64,000 bases of DNA from Rhizophagus irregularis (GCF_026210795.1 NC_089454.1:992001-1056000), one strand, 5' to 3'. Positions 47,632 through 61,092 are shown, counted from the stretch's first letter. The notes: a model not told the origin generated them from the letters alone. A program made the numbers and translations.

Positions 47632-48013
47632 TAGTATGATTAAAAGCGAAATCAGATCAATTTCTAACAAGCAATCTCAAATTTAGAAACTCGATGATAA
47701 CATCACTCATGATACAGGTCTAGTATTATTTTCGCAAAAACTGGAACTGTAACTGAACTATTCAATGAACCCAAGAACACAACTGGAACTAAGTCCGAAC
47801 TAAAATATGTGCTTCCAAATTATTTATCCAAGTTGTAGTTTTTTCTTTATCTCACAATTTTACTATGTAATGGTAAAAAAACTTAATTTATGCGAATTTT
47901 ACTAAATTCATGCAAGCTAAAGTAATATAAAAATAATGGAATAAGCGGAACATATGATACTATCAAGGAGGGGGGAGTACGAGTCCCAGCAACATATTAT
48001 TTCTTTGCTACTA

Positions 48014-48195
48014 CAGTCACCTCGATATACCGATATTCGATATACCGATATACTATTAAAAACTTGTTATACCGATAAAATTTTATTTTCCCACTATATG
48101 TGAGGACATATAAATATCGGTATAACTTTGATATAACGATATTTTCTAAAAATTTCATATATGTCCCGACATATCGTTATATAAAGGTTTGACTG
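48014..48195. mobile_element. Tc1/mariner-type MITE 3, 182 bp
   Basis: Ends CAGTCACCTCGATATACCGA and the complement of CGTTATATAAAGGTTTGACTG; both begin CAGTCA like MITE 1. TA flanks both sides (48,012-48,013 and 48,196-48,197). Internal GATATACCGATAT / ATATCGGTATA palindromes. Confidence 0.8.
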
Positions 48196-50761
48196 TATAC
48201 AGATAATTTCTATGTCTATACCAACTACAAGATTCTTACACTTCCCTCTATAAACACAATTTATTAATAATATCATCCAATCATACATATGATATTTTCG
48301 CCTATTTGCATTACTCTTATCGTTTTGAACCGCGATGATCCATTTTCGGTCATCAGTATGCAAAATAAACCATTATATTAGTGAAACATGTTCGGCCGAA
48401 AAAAAAAACAGGTCGAATGTTCTATGTTATCAGACAAATCAAATAAACGAAAAATACAAATGATAAAGGTGTTTCGATTTTATTATCACCAGTACAATAT
48501 TGTGCACTTTCGATCGAATTTCATTAAACAAGATTTTTGGTCCATATTATTTATTTTTTCATTTGAAAAAAGAAAATTGGCAAACGTATCCATCAATGTA
48601 ATTTGCTTTCCTATATGTAGCTCCATATTTTTTTATTAATGTATTTCATGGGAATATTCGTAATTCCATGACGCAACCGTGAACATTAAATATTTTCGAG
48701 AAATAAGTATTCGTTCCTGCTGAATATAATTTGATGATCATCGTCTAATTACATAAATCATAATTTAACAGTCATTAGGGGAGGGCACCGGACCGACTGA
48801 TCAATCTACAATTTTTTGGTCATAGTGCCGGTCCGAGCTATTAGTGGTTGAACTTTAATCCTTGAACTTGTTGGAACCAAACTATTCCTATTCTTTACTA
48901 CCATTAAACCTTATGAATTATGTTAATAAAGTCCAATTCTTGGCGATTTCAACAAACACTATAAATGCTATTATACCTTGTTTATGATGTAACATTTACT
49001 TTTAAGTGCATTAACAGTTTATTTGTAAATTGTAATATAAATACATAGTAAATAATAAATGGTTAGACTCCCGGCTCCCCGTAAAGGTGATACCGTGATA
49101 AATAGCTTAATAATAAACGGTAAAAATGGGAACATAGAAGGGTGTGACGCATTGTAATAACCAACAAACAGTACATAACCCGCATAACTTCGCAGCCAAA
49201 CCCAGAGGGGATTAAATCCAAATTCCAATAGTATTTGCATTTATTTTATAAGGATTAAATTTGGTTTAAAAACATTACTTTTTAAAGAAATATTATAATT
49301 GCAAAATAGACAGAAAAAAAATGTAGACAAGTAAAAGATTATCTATGTTTATAATAATTAATTGGACACATATTGTTTCAAATTTTATTAAATTGCCATA
49401 TTTAAATAAAGTAACCGTAAAATATCTTTAAAGTTCTTTCTCCCTTGCAAAATAGTTGGTCTGTATTAATATAATTTATTAGTAAGTGTTATACAATGAT
49501 CAAGATAAGTAAGAACCACACATGTGGATATTACAAATTAATGCAACACAAAAATCATTGCACGGATTTCGGATGGAAATTTCGTATGAAAATGGAAACC
49601 AGTCATAATTCTATTTATAAATTTTAAAAAAATTCTGTTCTTTCTTTCAAAAAATGGAATTGATTTTACATATATTACTTGGAATATTCTAATTTCTTTT
49701 TAAAAAAAAAAAAAATTAAAATTAAAAAATTCTCCAATTCTCCAATTAATTAATACATAATCAAACAATGCTAGATAATAATAATAATACGATATGTTAG
49801 GTCATAAACTCATAAGCAATGTTTACCACTCCTCGGTTTAATTTTAGAAAGGCCCAAACATTTAATAATTATTCTTCTCGTAAAAGGACCACATCATTTG
49901 TTTTTAAAAATCCGTTTTCTTAATAAAAGAATTACCCAAAAAAGTAAAGGATTAGTCATTTTCGCTAACCAATTGGTTCTTTAATAGATTTCGTGACACA
50001 AACTACAAATAAAAAAACCGCATACAAACACCGATCGTTTTTCGCATTAAATATTACTCAATGAAAAATTCATTAAACTATTTTAAATCAACAATTGGTT
50101 CAAATAAATTATATTCAAATCGAAAAAAATAAATAATGCTCCCCTCTTAAAAAAGTATGGGTTGTAAAATTTCCTTTGTATTACAAACAGTAAAAAAAGA
50201 ATGAATTACATTATCATATATATAAATTTTATTTATTTTTATTTTTTTTTTTACCGAAATTTCTCTTTTCATTTCTTTCTTCTAATATTTAATTCTTTCA
50301 TTAATTTACAAGGTTTGCAAAAATTCATTTTTTTTGCCCTTGAGTTTATTTTCGAGGTAGGAAAGAAAAGAAAAATATCGTTCTTTTATTTTTTTTTTCC
50401 TTTCCTCCATGCATAATATTATATCCTACAGTCTCGATGCGATTGAAAAATTCCTTTACCTAGACATCCTTTCATCATCATCGTTTAATCCCTCTCCATC
50501 TTAGAATTTTTTTTTTTATATTCTACAAGAAAAAAAAAATAAAATAATAATCTCATATAAACTCAAATAATAATCCTTTAACTCATTCTCTTTTTACCAT
50601 TAATTTCGAAAATAAAAAAAAGAAAGCTAATTACAATATTAAATACCTTTTCCTATTTTCATAATTAGAAATTAATTTAATTAACGAAAAACATTCGTAA
50701 TAATAATTTTTCTAATCATTAAATTTTTCCGAACATTTTTTTTTTTTCCATCCATTTCCAA
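48196..50761. other. 2.5-kb gene-free stretch
   Basis: No supportable gene. At 49,055-49,210 a moderately GC-richer patch gives a 73-codon minus-strand ORF (..YYNASHPSMFPFLPF..) that I do not recognise. At 48,780-48,835 the inverted motifs GGCACCGGACCGA / GTGCCGGTCCGA form a weak palindrome, perhaps an element remnant. The last 600 bp (T- and CT-rich) probably include the promoter of the next gene. Confidence 0.45.
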
Positions 50762-53700
50762 ATGATTTTAAATAAAATAGAGATACGTTTTAGTATATGG
50801 TTACTCTTAATATTTTGTTCATATTTTATAACATTAATTCACCAATCGGAAAGTTATAATGGTTCAAATTTATTAAGACAACGATATTTATTTAAATCTG
50901 ATTCTTTAAGATTTAAAAGAAATTATTATTATAATAATGGTTTTTTAAATCATAATAAAGAAATTTTTCGTAGGGCTGAACCTAATGCTAAAAATAATAA
51001 TGATGGAAAAACACCTAAACCGGAAAAAACTGAAGATCCTGCTCCTAAAAAAGAGAATAACCAACCCAAAGAACAACCCAAAGAACAACCCAAAGAACAA
51101 CCCAAAGAACAACCCAAAGAACAACCCAAAGACCAACCCAAAGACCAACCCAAAGACCAACCCAAAGATGAACCCAAAGACCAACCCAAAGACCAACCCA
51201 AAGACCAACCCAAAGACCAACCCAAAGACCAACCCAAAGACCAACCCAAAGACCAACCCAAAGACCAACCCAAAGACCAACCCAAAGATGAACCCAAAGA
51301 CCAACCCAAAGACCAACCCAAAGATGAACCCAAAGACCAACCCAAAGACCAACCCAAAGATGAACCCAAAGACCAACCCAAAGAACAACCTAAAGAACAA
51401 CCCAAAGATCAACCCAAAGATCAACCCAAAGATCAACCCAAAGACGAACCCAAAGACCAACCCAAAGAACAAACCAAAGACGAACCCAAAGATCAACCCA
51501 AAGATCAACCCAAAGATCAACCCAAAGACGAACCCAAAGATCAACCCAAAGAACAACCCAAAGAACAACCCAAAGACGAACCCAAAGATCAACCCAAAGA
51601 TCAACCCAAAGACCAACCCAATGATCAACCCAAAGATCAACCCAAAGATCAACCCAAAGATCAACCCAAAGAACAACCCAAAGATCAACCCAAAGACACT
51701 TCACCAAAAGATAATACACTTGATCAACCAAAAGATCAACCAAAAGACATTCCGAAAGACAATACAGATAACAAACCTGATCAACCAAAAGACCAACCAA
51801 AAGACATTCCGAAAGACAATACAGATAATACACCAAAAGATCAACCAAAAGACGACAAACCCAAAGATATTCCAAATGATAATGCACCCAAAGACACTCC
51901 AAGTGACGCTCCAAATGATAATGCGCCAGCGGATGCTCCAAAGGTTATTACACCTGATCTACCCAAAGACACTCCAAAGGATGATACACCTGATAAACCA
52001 AATGACAATCCAAAGGATGATAAACCAAAGGACGCAGACACTCCTATAATTGATTTACCTGGAGATGCTCCAAAGGATGATACACCTAATAAACCAAATG
52101 ACAATCCAAAGGACGATAAACCGAAGGACGCAGACACTCCTATAATTGATTTACCTGGAGATGCTCCAAAGGATGATACACCTAATAAACCAAATGACAA
52201 TCCAAAGGACGATAAACCGAAGGACGCAGACTCTCCTATAATTGATTTACCCGGAGACGCTCCAAAGGATGATACACCTAAAAAACCAAATGACAATTCA
52301 AAGGATGATAAACCCGATAAACCAAAAAACACAGACACTACACCCGGAGACGCTCCAAAGGATGACACACCTGATAAACCAAATGACAATTCAAAGGATG
52401 ATAAACCCGATAAACCAAAAGACGTAGACACTCCTATAGTTGATTTACCCGGAGACGCTCCAAAGGTTGACACTCCTATAATTGATTTACCTGGAGACGC
52501 TCCAAAGGATGATACACCTGATAAACCAAATGACAATTCAAAGGATGATAAACCCGATAAACCGAAAAACACAGACACTACACCCGGAGACGCTCCAAAG
52601 GATGACACACCTGATAAACCAAATGACAATTCAAAGGATGATAAACCCGATAAACCAAAAGACGCAGACACTCCTATAGTTGATTTACCCGGAGACGCTC
52701 CAAAGGTTGACACCCCTATAATTGATTTACCCGGGGACGCTCCAAAGGATGAACCTAAAGGTGCCCCAAAGGATGATAAACCTAAAGACCCAAAGGATGA
52801 TAAACCTAAAGGCGCCCCAAAGGATGATAAACCAAAAGACCCAACAAAGGATGAAAACCCCGATAAACCAGAAGACAATCAACCCATAGACAATCCTCTA
52901 CCCGATTTACCCGGGAGCGCTCCAAAGGATAATAACCCAAAAGACAAACCAAAGGATGTTAAATCTGATAAACCAAAGGATAATAAAACTGATAAACCAA
53001 AGAATGACACACCAAAAGATCTACCCACGATAGATTTACCAAAAGCGACACCAGTAGCCAATCCAAATCAAGGAAATTCTACAGATACACCGAAACAAGG
53101 AGATTCAGATGCCCCAAAACAAGGGACAGATATTCCAAAACAAGCAACAGATATACCAAGTTCTATCCAACCTATAAGTACAGATCAAGGAAATGAAATA
53201 CCAACAACAACTAATGATTCAAATCTTCCAAAGGCAACAGAACCTCCTTCTGAAACTAATATAGCCTCAATTGCTACTCCGAAAGTTGATACGAATATAG
53301 TTCCAACTGCTACTCCAAATGTTGGCAAACCTAAAATACCTGATGAGGGTGGAGAAAAAGAAGGTTCCGAAGTTGCTGGTTTTCCTAAAGCAACACCAAC
53401 AAATGATGTGTTTAACCCTCCTACTTCGATAGTAATACCTCCAGTACCAACACTTACTTCAACAACTGACTCATCATCTTCGCCTAATATACCTCAAGAA
53501 ATTGCTGTTGTTGATAACCCAGATAAAGAAGAAGAATTGTTAAAAAGTTCAGGTAAATATCAGAAATTATTAGTAATAAGTTTCTTGGCGCAAAATTTTT
53601 TTTTATAAAGTCATATATATATTTTTTAATTAAAAGTTTATTTTAATATGTAAATTTTATTTTAATTTCTTTATTAAACTTTTTTTTCTTTTAGACAAAG

Positions 53701-54313
53701 AAACAGAGATCACATTAAAATTAAATAAAATTAATTGGGAAAGTGTAGTGAAGGATTCTACATTTGCAACACAAATTGCACGATTCTTGCCCAGAGATCT
53801 TGCTAAAAGTATTGGAATACCAGAAAGTGAAATAAGAACAATTAAATTAGAACGTTCTCCTGATAATAATGTGTACATAAAATTAGCTATTCCGAAGAAA
53901 AGTGAAAATGATGTAGCTAAAACTATCGAAAATCCTGGAAGTAAATTCTATACTGAAGGAACAGAATTGAATCAATTTGTGGATAAATCATCTTTTAATT
54001 TTTCAGGTAATAAAAATTTTATTGAAATATTAAATTTTTGATGTCTTTTTAACAAAGATTAAAATTTTTATTTTTATTTTTATTTTATTTACCAAATTTA
54101 GAAGGATCAACCGAGTCAGTCCCTTCAAGCATAAGTAAACCACCCTCAAATAGAGGGTCAGTAATCGGAATTATAGTTGGTTGTACTACAATTTTATATG
54201 CAGGTTTAACAGCATTATACATACGATCTCAAAGAAAGAAAAGACAACTCCAGTTACAAGAACAGCAAGAAGCTTACTTTTCTAGCTCTAAAATCTATAC
54301 ACCTGTTGTGTAA
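50762..54313 (+). CDS. Mucin-like single-pass surface protein, PKDQ repeats
   Basis: Three exons: 50762-53552, 53695-54006, 54102-54313; 1104 residues. The N-terminus (about 1-32, FSIWLLLIFCSYFITLI) looks like a signal peptide. About 100-320: tandem PKDQ/PKDE/PKEQ tetrapeptides. About 390-700: longer repeats around DAPKDDTPDKPNDN and TPIIDLPG. Then a Thr/Ser/Pro-rich stalk, and in exon 2 a roughly 100-residue non-repetitive domain (KINWESVVKDSTFATQIARF..) resembling an SEA-like or stalk module in size only. Exon 3 gives one membrane span (VIGIIVGCTTILYAGLTALYI), a stop-transfer RSQRKKRQ and a short cytosolic tail ending YTPVV. Together: type I membrane protein with a long, extended, highly hydrophilic ectodomain, as in fungal signalling mucins; the exact role is unknown. 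Confidence 0.8.
51061..51700 (+). repeat. 12-bp coding repeat CCCAAAGACCAA
   Basis: More than fifty tandem 12-bp units encoding PKDQ, with GAA, GAT, GAC and CAA variants. The unit has no stop in several frames on either strand, so long false ORFs (247, 354 and 151 codons) overlap it. Arrays of this kind are expected to vary in length between strains. Confidence 0.95.
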
Positions 54314-54746
54314 TAAATTGGAAGCATACAATAATACTAAACTATTATTATCTATCGTAATTATTTGTCTAAATTAGTGTAATTTATATTGTTTGTTGTA
54401 TATTATGTACCCGCTTGTACGAGCTTTCGCTCTAATGTTGTAACATATTACCTTGACTGCAAGTCTTGCACTATGCAGGATCAACAGTTTATTACCCAGG
54501 AACGGAAGGATATTAAATTTGGTGAAATAAACAAAAATAATTTGCATACATTTTTTTTTGCAGATTATTAATAATGAAAAAAAATTGTCGGAGTTATGGT
54601 TGATAAACCGATAAATATAAAAGAGTCGTCTGGAATTGAATTTCTTTTTTTTTTCTCTTCATTAATTTCACGATAATTTCTTTTTTTTTCCTCATAAATT
54701 TCACGATAAAAAATTTAATTTTTTTTTTTAAAAAAAAACAATAATA

Positions 54747-55333
54747 ATGTCTTACGCACCAACTCAACAAATGCAAATGTCTCAACCTCCTGCTACTTCA
54801 ACAGGAGAATGGAAACACGGTTTATTTTCATGCTTTGACGATTGTGGTTTATGTATGTAAAAAGTAAATAAATCTTTCCAAACTATAACAATATATAATT
54901 AAAGTAATTTTTTTTTATCAGGTCTTCAAACAACATGCTGTCCATGCATAACTTTTGTAAGTAATAAATTTCATATGCAAATAATACATAAATTATAAGT
55001 TCATATATGTAAACTGGACATCTTTTATTTATAGGGGCAAAACGCATCGAAGCTAGGAGGGAGCTGTTGTATGTGTTGTTGTGTATATACCTTTTCTTCT
55101 TGTGTTGCATGGATACTTGGAACTTCGAAACGTGGAGAAATTCGAGCTAGATATGGCATTAGAGTAAGTAACCATAAAATTTTTTGATTATTAGAACGAC
55201 TTTTTTATAAAAAAGAAAAAATTTTAATTTTGATATTTTATTTTATTAGGGAGGTACATGTGGAGATTGTTGTACACATTTATGCTGTACTTGCTGCGCC
55301 TTAATTCAAGAAGCACAACAACTCAAAGAATAA
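54747..55333 (+). CDS. PLAC8-family cysteine-rich protein
   Basis: Four exons: 54747-54852, 54922-54956, 55035-55163, 55250-55333; 117 residues. Typical PLAC8 layout: [35 protein letters not shown], then a cysteine-dense hydrophobic segment (CCMCCCVYTFSSC), then RARYGI and GGTCGDCCTHLCCTCCALIQEAQQL. In plants and fungi the family (PCR, FW2.2, cornifelin-like) sits in membranes and affects metal efflux or cell size; which applies here is unknown. Exon 2 is only 35 nt. The first 20 residues are Gln/Ser/Pro-rich, as is common before the domain. Confidence 0.9.
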
Positions 55334-56810
55334 ACCACTTTTTTTTTATTTTCTTATAAAATTATAAGACTTTCTTAAAGAAATTTTAGATCTTTATAAT
55401 TCTTAGATCTTTATTTATATTATTTATATTCTTTATAATGACTTCAAGAAATTTTAAATCTTTAAAATGTCCCTTTATTATAAACTTAATTTAGAGTTTC
55501 GTTTTAATATTTCATTATAAATTTATTCAGGTATCGTTTAATCGATTTCATTATAAACCTATTAAGTTTTTCATTATTAAGATTCGAAGATTAGAAGATA
55601 ATATTTTTCTTTTTTTCCGATTATATCAATAAACATATAAATAAATATATATATATATCACTAATTTGTTATAGTAAACAAAAAACCTGTCAAGTTAATC
55701 AATTCGTGAGAAATAGTCAAAATGGAAATAATTGGAATTTAAAAAAATTTGGCTCAGGGGTAAATAATAAATCTCATCATGTGTTACGGTGTTACGGGTA
55801 AATTTAATAACCTTTTTTGGTTTCGCGTAATATCATTGATCCGTCCTCCGTCCTTAAAATGTAAATTCATTTATGAATGAAAATACGAGTTTATACTTTA
55901 AAAGTAAACAAACAAAAATTTAAAATTTTCTAAAATCATTAAATACTTTCCTTTCAAAGATGACATTATAGAAATCGGATAGGAAAGTATAAAACAATGA
56001 ACTAATTATTTAAATCTACCTGCACGCCAATTTTCTATGATAGAAATTTCTTAGACGTAAGTATTTTTTTAACCTTTTTGAAATAAATAAATGGAAATAA
56101 ATGAGCCACATCATTATTTGTGGCTGATAATAACATAAATACCCCCTCTAACCCTATTGATGTTTTACATATGTTCTTGCATGACAAATCAAGTATCATT
56201 ACACAAATTCTGTATTCTGTGGTGAAACAGAAAAAAAGAATGAATGAAATTATGTATGTGTAATTCAAATTTGTTAATGATTTAACTAATATAGAAATCC
56301 ATTTGTATTTTAAGTATAATATATTAAATCCAAAAAATTACTATAAAATAAAAAACAGGGTGAATGAATTTGACAATAAGAAAAAAAAAGGTTCATTCAA
56401 ATTATAAAAAAAAAAACAAAAGTAAAATAAATAATAAGATTATTAATCACGAAAAAGATCCATAACAAATTTGTAAAAAAGTTAACTATATAAGCATGTT
56501 ACAATTATTAAAATGGTTTCTTGTATGAGGCAGATGTATATTTTATTGGCGGTTAATACTTATCAAGTTTATAAAATTATGACAAATAAAAATTTTATTA
56601 TACATGATGATACGTTATCTGAACGTTCTTTTTTATACGTATCAATGAACACAACACCTTATTTTTTGCTTATCGATTGAATATATAAAAGAAGTATTTT
56701 TTTTTTATATTTTCTTTTTTTTATTTTTTATTTTTTTAAAAAAAAACAAATATTTCGAATTGTGTAAATTTTCTTCTTAATAATAATTACTTTTTCTTTA
56801 TTTCTTTAAA
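55334..56810. other. 1.5-kb intergenic region
   Basis: AT-rich; no recognisable gene. The first 200 bp repeat AAATTTTAGATCTTTATAA-like sequence loosely and are probably the PLAC8 3' region. The T-rich DNA before 56,811 is likely promoter. Confidence 0.45.
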
Positions 56811-57317
56811 ATGCCAATGACGACTAATTTTGAGTCAGAATTTTCAACACAACCAATACAACAATCTACCAGGAGAAAACCTCTTGCAAAAAATAGGCTC
56901 TCCGATATTCGTCGTAGATTTTCATCATTCTCTCCTCGAAATTCAATTATATTTTTGAAACCTGATATACAAAAAGAAGAAACAAATTTCTTTTTATTTG
57001 TCAAAGACAATAATAATTCGTCTCAAACGAAGCATAAAAGATCAATTTCAGAGTCATATAAATTTGACTTTGAAGATTTTGATGACTTTGATGACTTTGA
57101 TGACTTTGAGGACTTTAATTTCGAACAATATACTCCCATTTTTACGAGAAATAAAAATCAAATGAACAAAAATTATGAAGAACCAACAAATGAAGTTATC
57201 TTGGATGAACCTTCTTCATCTTTAATTAAATCTGTAATAAGAAGGTTTACTAAACTTAAGAAGAAACACGATGAGGATAAAGAATATCAAGATGGAAAAA
57301 CTAATCCTTTTGAATAA
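56811..57317 (+). CDS. Small hypothetical protein with acidic DF repeat and C-terminal NPF
   Basis: Single-exon ORF, 168 residues, no family recognised. A basic Arg/Ser-rich N-terminal half (RRKPLAKNRLSDIRRRFSSF, SPRNS) is followed by KHKRSISES. A strongly acidic repeat then follows (FDFEDFDDFDDFDDFEDF, about 84-101), and a basic helix-like segment (SLIKSVIRRFTKLKKKHDEDKE). It ends TNPFE: NPF is the motif bound by EH domains of endocytic proteins. RRXS-type sites (RRFSS, KRSIS) could be kinase targets. An endocytic or trafficking adaptor is one possibility, from short motifs only. Confidence 0.6.
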   Translation: MPMTTNFESEFSTQPIQQSTRRKPLAKNRLSDIRRRFSSFSPRNSIIFLKPDIQKEETNFFLFVKDNNNSSQTKHKRSISESYKFDFEDFDDFDDFDDFEDFNFEQYTPIFTRNKNQMNKNYEEPTNEVILDEPSSSLIKSVIRRFTKLKKKHDEDKEYQDGKTNPFE

Positions 57318-58374
57318 TTAATTTAATGAATATATTTGGTAAGATATTGGAATTATAGCTTAGTATAATTTGCAAAATTTATTTATATGTTATATATTTA
57401 TGTTATTACTTAATTAAGTTGTACATTTTTAATTTTTCGGGTTATATCGTAAAAAGATAATACTAAACCTTATATTCTCACGTTTCAAAAAAAAAAAAAA
57501 AAATTTTATTTCTATATTTGTTTTTATATCTTTAAAAAAAAAAAGATTTGGATTTGTAAATATCTTATATATACATATTGTAGGGTTATATGTGACTTGG
57601 CAAATTGTCAAATTGGCAAATTGGCTGTTATCATCGCACATCATACTCCGATAAATACATTATTAAACTTTATATTTTGAGGGTTCTTCATATGATCAAC
57701 CAAATTAAAAGATAAACGCCAAGACTTTTTTTGTACTCAAACTTTATCGGAATTTTAGTATATAACATATCACTTAATATATTTGTAAATGTTTTTTTTT
57801 TTAAATTTTGTTCTTCAAATAAAAATGAACCAATACTTTTCTAATTTTCCATTCCTTTAAGGGGTTTAGGAATTTTAATAACAGAAAATCATTACCAAAT
57901 TTATATTTTAGCCGCTCTTTGAAGAATTATTGTGAAATATGTATGATACCTTATCAAATTTATTCCCGCGTTTAATAATGATCGCTTTCAATTGCACTAC
58001 TTATCAATCACTTTTAAACAATGTAAAAGTATCGTAAAAAAAAAAATATTTGTCGCTTATTTCTTATTTGTATTACAATTCATTTTCAAAGATGTGTGAT
58101 CGAACAAGACATATTATTCTTTGAAAATTTAATTTAATTTAAAAGAAATTTTGTTGCCAAGGAAGAAGGATTAACATGTCAATCCAATAAATTGAAATGT
58201 AGTTCATTTCCTTTTACCTTTTTGTTATGAATGGCAAATTTTGATTATATAAAAGTATAAAAGACATTAAAAATTAAACTTTTCCTTATTTAATCCTCTT
58301 TTCTTTTTCTCCCCCAAGATTAGAAAATTTTTTTTTTTTCCTGACAAATTTTCTTTTTTTCCTTATGATAAAAA
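57318..58374. other. 1.06-kb intergenic region
   Basis: AT-rich with A/T homopolymers; the minus ORF at 57,429-57,644 spans a poly-A run and is not convincing. The CT-rich stretch just before 58,375 is probably the ammonium transporter promoter or 5'UTR. Confidence 0.45.
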
Positions 58375-60169
58375 ATGTCAGAAACATCTCAACCTTCTCA
58401 ATTTAAAGAGGGTGATATAGCATGGATGCTAACCTCAACGGCATTCGTATGGCTCATGGTAATTTCTATCTTTTTTATCTTTTTTTTTTCCTTCCCTCGT
58501 AAAAAAAAAATAATGTTTCCCAAATTCAATAAATCAAAAAATGTTTTAAGATACCTGGTGTAGGATATTTCTATAGCGGAATGGCAAGGAGCAAAAATGC
58601 ACTATCTTTAATATTGTTCTGCTTCTTGTGCGTGCCAGTAGTTGCAATGCAGGTAAAAGAAACTTTTTTTTTAAATTAACGGGGATTATCCGTTATCATT
58701 GTTATCACGATAATTTTGTGGAATTCTGTTATCTGTGTGGCGCAGCACTCCTTATCTAAATTTTACTTTTCTGTAAAAATAGTGGTTTATATGGGGATAC
58801 AGTCTTTCATTTAGTAGGACAGGTGGTTTATTTATAGGGAATTTACGGAATGCATTCTTCATGAATGTTAGAGGCGAACCAACTTTAAAGGCTGAATCAC
58901 TTCCTGAAATTGTACATGCTATTTATCAAGGAATGTTCGCAGCAATTACACCATCATTAGCAATTGGCGCAGCTGCTGAACGTGCTCGCATGCTTCCCTT
59001 GCTTGTATTTATTTTCGTTTGGTCAACATTGGTTTATGACGTAATCGCTTGCTGGATTTGGTCGGCGAATGGCTGGTTTAAGACTATTGAAGGGCTTGAC
59101 TTTGCTGGTGGTACTCCGGTACATATTGCATCTGGGGCTGCCGCGCTTGCATATTGTGTGGTTCTCGGAAAACGTCATGGTCATGGAAGGGACGAATTTA
59201 AACCTCATAATAATGTGAATGTTATTCTTGGTACCGTATTTTTATGGTTTGGATGGTTTGGATTTAATGGTGGTTCCGCTTTTGGAGCGAATACTAGAGC
59301 AGCAATGGCTATTATGGTTACAAATACGGCCGCTTCTTTTGGAGGTCTTGCATGGATGTTAATGGATTATCGATTAGAAAGAAAATTTTCTGCTTTAGGG
59401 TTCTGGTAAATAATTTAACTTATAAAAACTGGGGATCATATAAAGAAGGAAAAAGGAGGGAGGAGGAAAAAAAAAAAAGAAAGCAGAAGATTAATTAATA
59501 TAAATTTATTTAAAATTATATATTTAGTTCAGGTGCAGTCGCTGGCCTTGTTTGTATAACACCAGCGAGTGGATATGTCTCACCTCCCGTCTCTGTATTA
59601 TTTGGAATTACTGGTGGTATAGCATGTAATTTGGCCGTTAAATTAAAACATATTTTAGATTTTGATGATGCTCTAGATGTTTTTGCTGTTCATGCAGTAG
59701 GAGGTGTAGCCGGAAACACGCTTTTAGGTAATTCTATATATATATATATATATATTTCATAATATGATTTAAAAGAAGTCATACATGTTCTTACTAAATC
59801 GTTTTTATTTCAGGTATTTTCGCTGATAAAGAAATGGCGGCTTTAAATGGAGAAATTATTCATGGAGGTGCAATAGATGGTCATAGTGTTCAATTAGGAT
59901 ATCAGATAGCTTCTTCAATTGCTGGTCTTACATATTCCTTTTGTATTTCTGCATTAATTTTATATGTTATGGATAGAATTCCTTGTTTAAAATTAAGAAT
60001 GGAACCTGATGAAGAAGAAATTGGTACCGATGAAACTGAATTGGGTGAACCTGCCTATTATTTCCTTGATAGGGTGGTGGCTTCAATTCAAGTACAAATT
60101 GCATCTAAAACAATGAGTTCTCCCCAACAAACACAATTACAATCAATTGATCATATACATTATTCTTAA
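58375..60169 (+). CDS. Ammonium transporter (Amt/Mep/Rh family)
   Basis: It takes up NH4+/NH3 across the plasma membrane. Five exons: 58375-58458, 58551-58652, 58783-59405, 59528-59727, 59814-60169; 454 residues, within the family range. The sequence follows the Amt pattern throughout: GVGYFYSGMARSKNAL, WFIWGYSLSFS, QGMFAAITPSLAIGAAAERAR, FAGGTPVHIASG (first pore His), NVILGTVFLWFGWFGFNGGS, and DVFAVHAVGGVAGN (second pore His). Both twin histidines are kept, so transport is expected to work. The cytosolic tail (about 395-454) is acidic, then Gln/Ser-rich. Arbuscular fungi have several AMT genes; I cannot tell which this is. Intron 4 carries a short TA run. Confidence 0.95.
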
Positions 60170-61092
60170 AAAAGTGTTAATAAAAAAAAAAAACTCACAT
60201 TCATTTAGAATATTATAATAATTATTATTTCTATCACTCGCATTTATTTAATTTATTTAATTTAGAATCTAATTTATGTATTTATTAAGTACTCACATAA
60301 TGTTTTATGATGAGACGATCCTTGGGTAGGTATAGGTAAAATTTATAAGGTATATAAGATTTTTTTTAAAAATAAATAAAAGGTATTAATTTTCACGTGA
60401 CGATAATTACTGCTTGGGTTGCTTGGTTACAATTGATCGGTAATTTAATCGCGTAAATACAAAAATATCATGATTTCGTGAAACTTAAAAAGCTTAAAAA
60501 AGCTTAAAAAGCTTTAACTTGTAGATATACCGACTGCGTATGGCTAACTTTTCAAAGGCTTATATTTTATTTTTATTAATAAAGGCTTAGATTGCACAGC
60601 CACTTATTGCCGAAGATGAAAAATATGAATCTCTTTTTTGAGGAGGCTTTTTTTAAAGATGGTGAGATTTTCAAAATAAATGATCGGTATAAATTATCGA
60701 TCGCTTTATGTCATTTATCTTTATCTATATAATATGAAAGTTTTTTTTGATTATTTATTGGTAACGGGAAACAAAAAAAAAAATTTTTTTTCCCTTATTT
60801 ATTTGTGGCTTGGCAAATTATTGTGGCTTTGGTTTCTTTTGAATCAATCGGTTAGTGATAAAATTCATTCAATAAATTTCGTTAAAGCGGAAAAGAAAAA
60901 ATTCGGAAAGTAATTTATATGATTTTAGCCATTTATGATATATATGTATACGATATTTTTAAAAAAGCCACTAATTAAAAAGTTCTTTAAAAATACGCAC
61001 AGCATTTTAGACAAGTGAAAATAATTTTAATTTTTTATTTTTTTTTTCCCCCTCCACTCCAAGAAAAAAAAGGAAAAAAAGGAAAACGTTTC
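60170..61092. other. 0.9-kb intergenic region
   Basis: No gene. A short array of AAAAAGCTTA repeats lies at about 60,485-60,515. T-rich and C-rich DNA before 61,093 is likely promoter or 5'UTR of the next gene. Confidence 0.45.

Noticed and set aside
49019-49240. 73-codon minus ORF with aromatic-rich sequence
   Set aside because: No family recognised, no linked exon, and the region has no other gene signals.
50945-51941. Long ORFs (247, 151, 354 and 183 codons) overlapping the PKDQ array
   Set aside because: The 12-bp repeat is stop-free in several frames; only the frame with signal peptide, stalk and membrane span is consistent with a gene.
51841-52878. 345-codon minus-strand ORF rich in Ser, Gly and Phe
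   Set aside because: It is the antisense reading of the second repeat block of the mucin-like gene.
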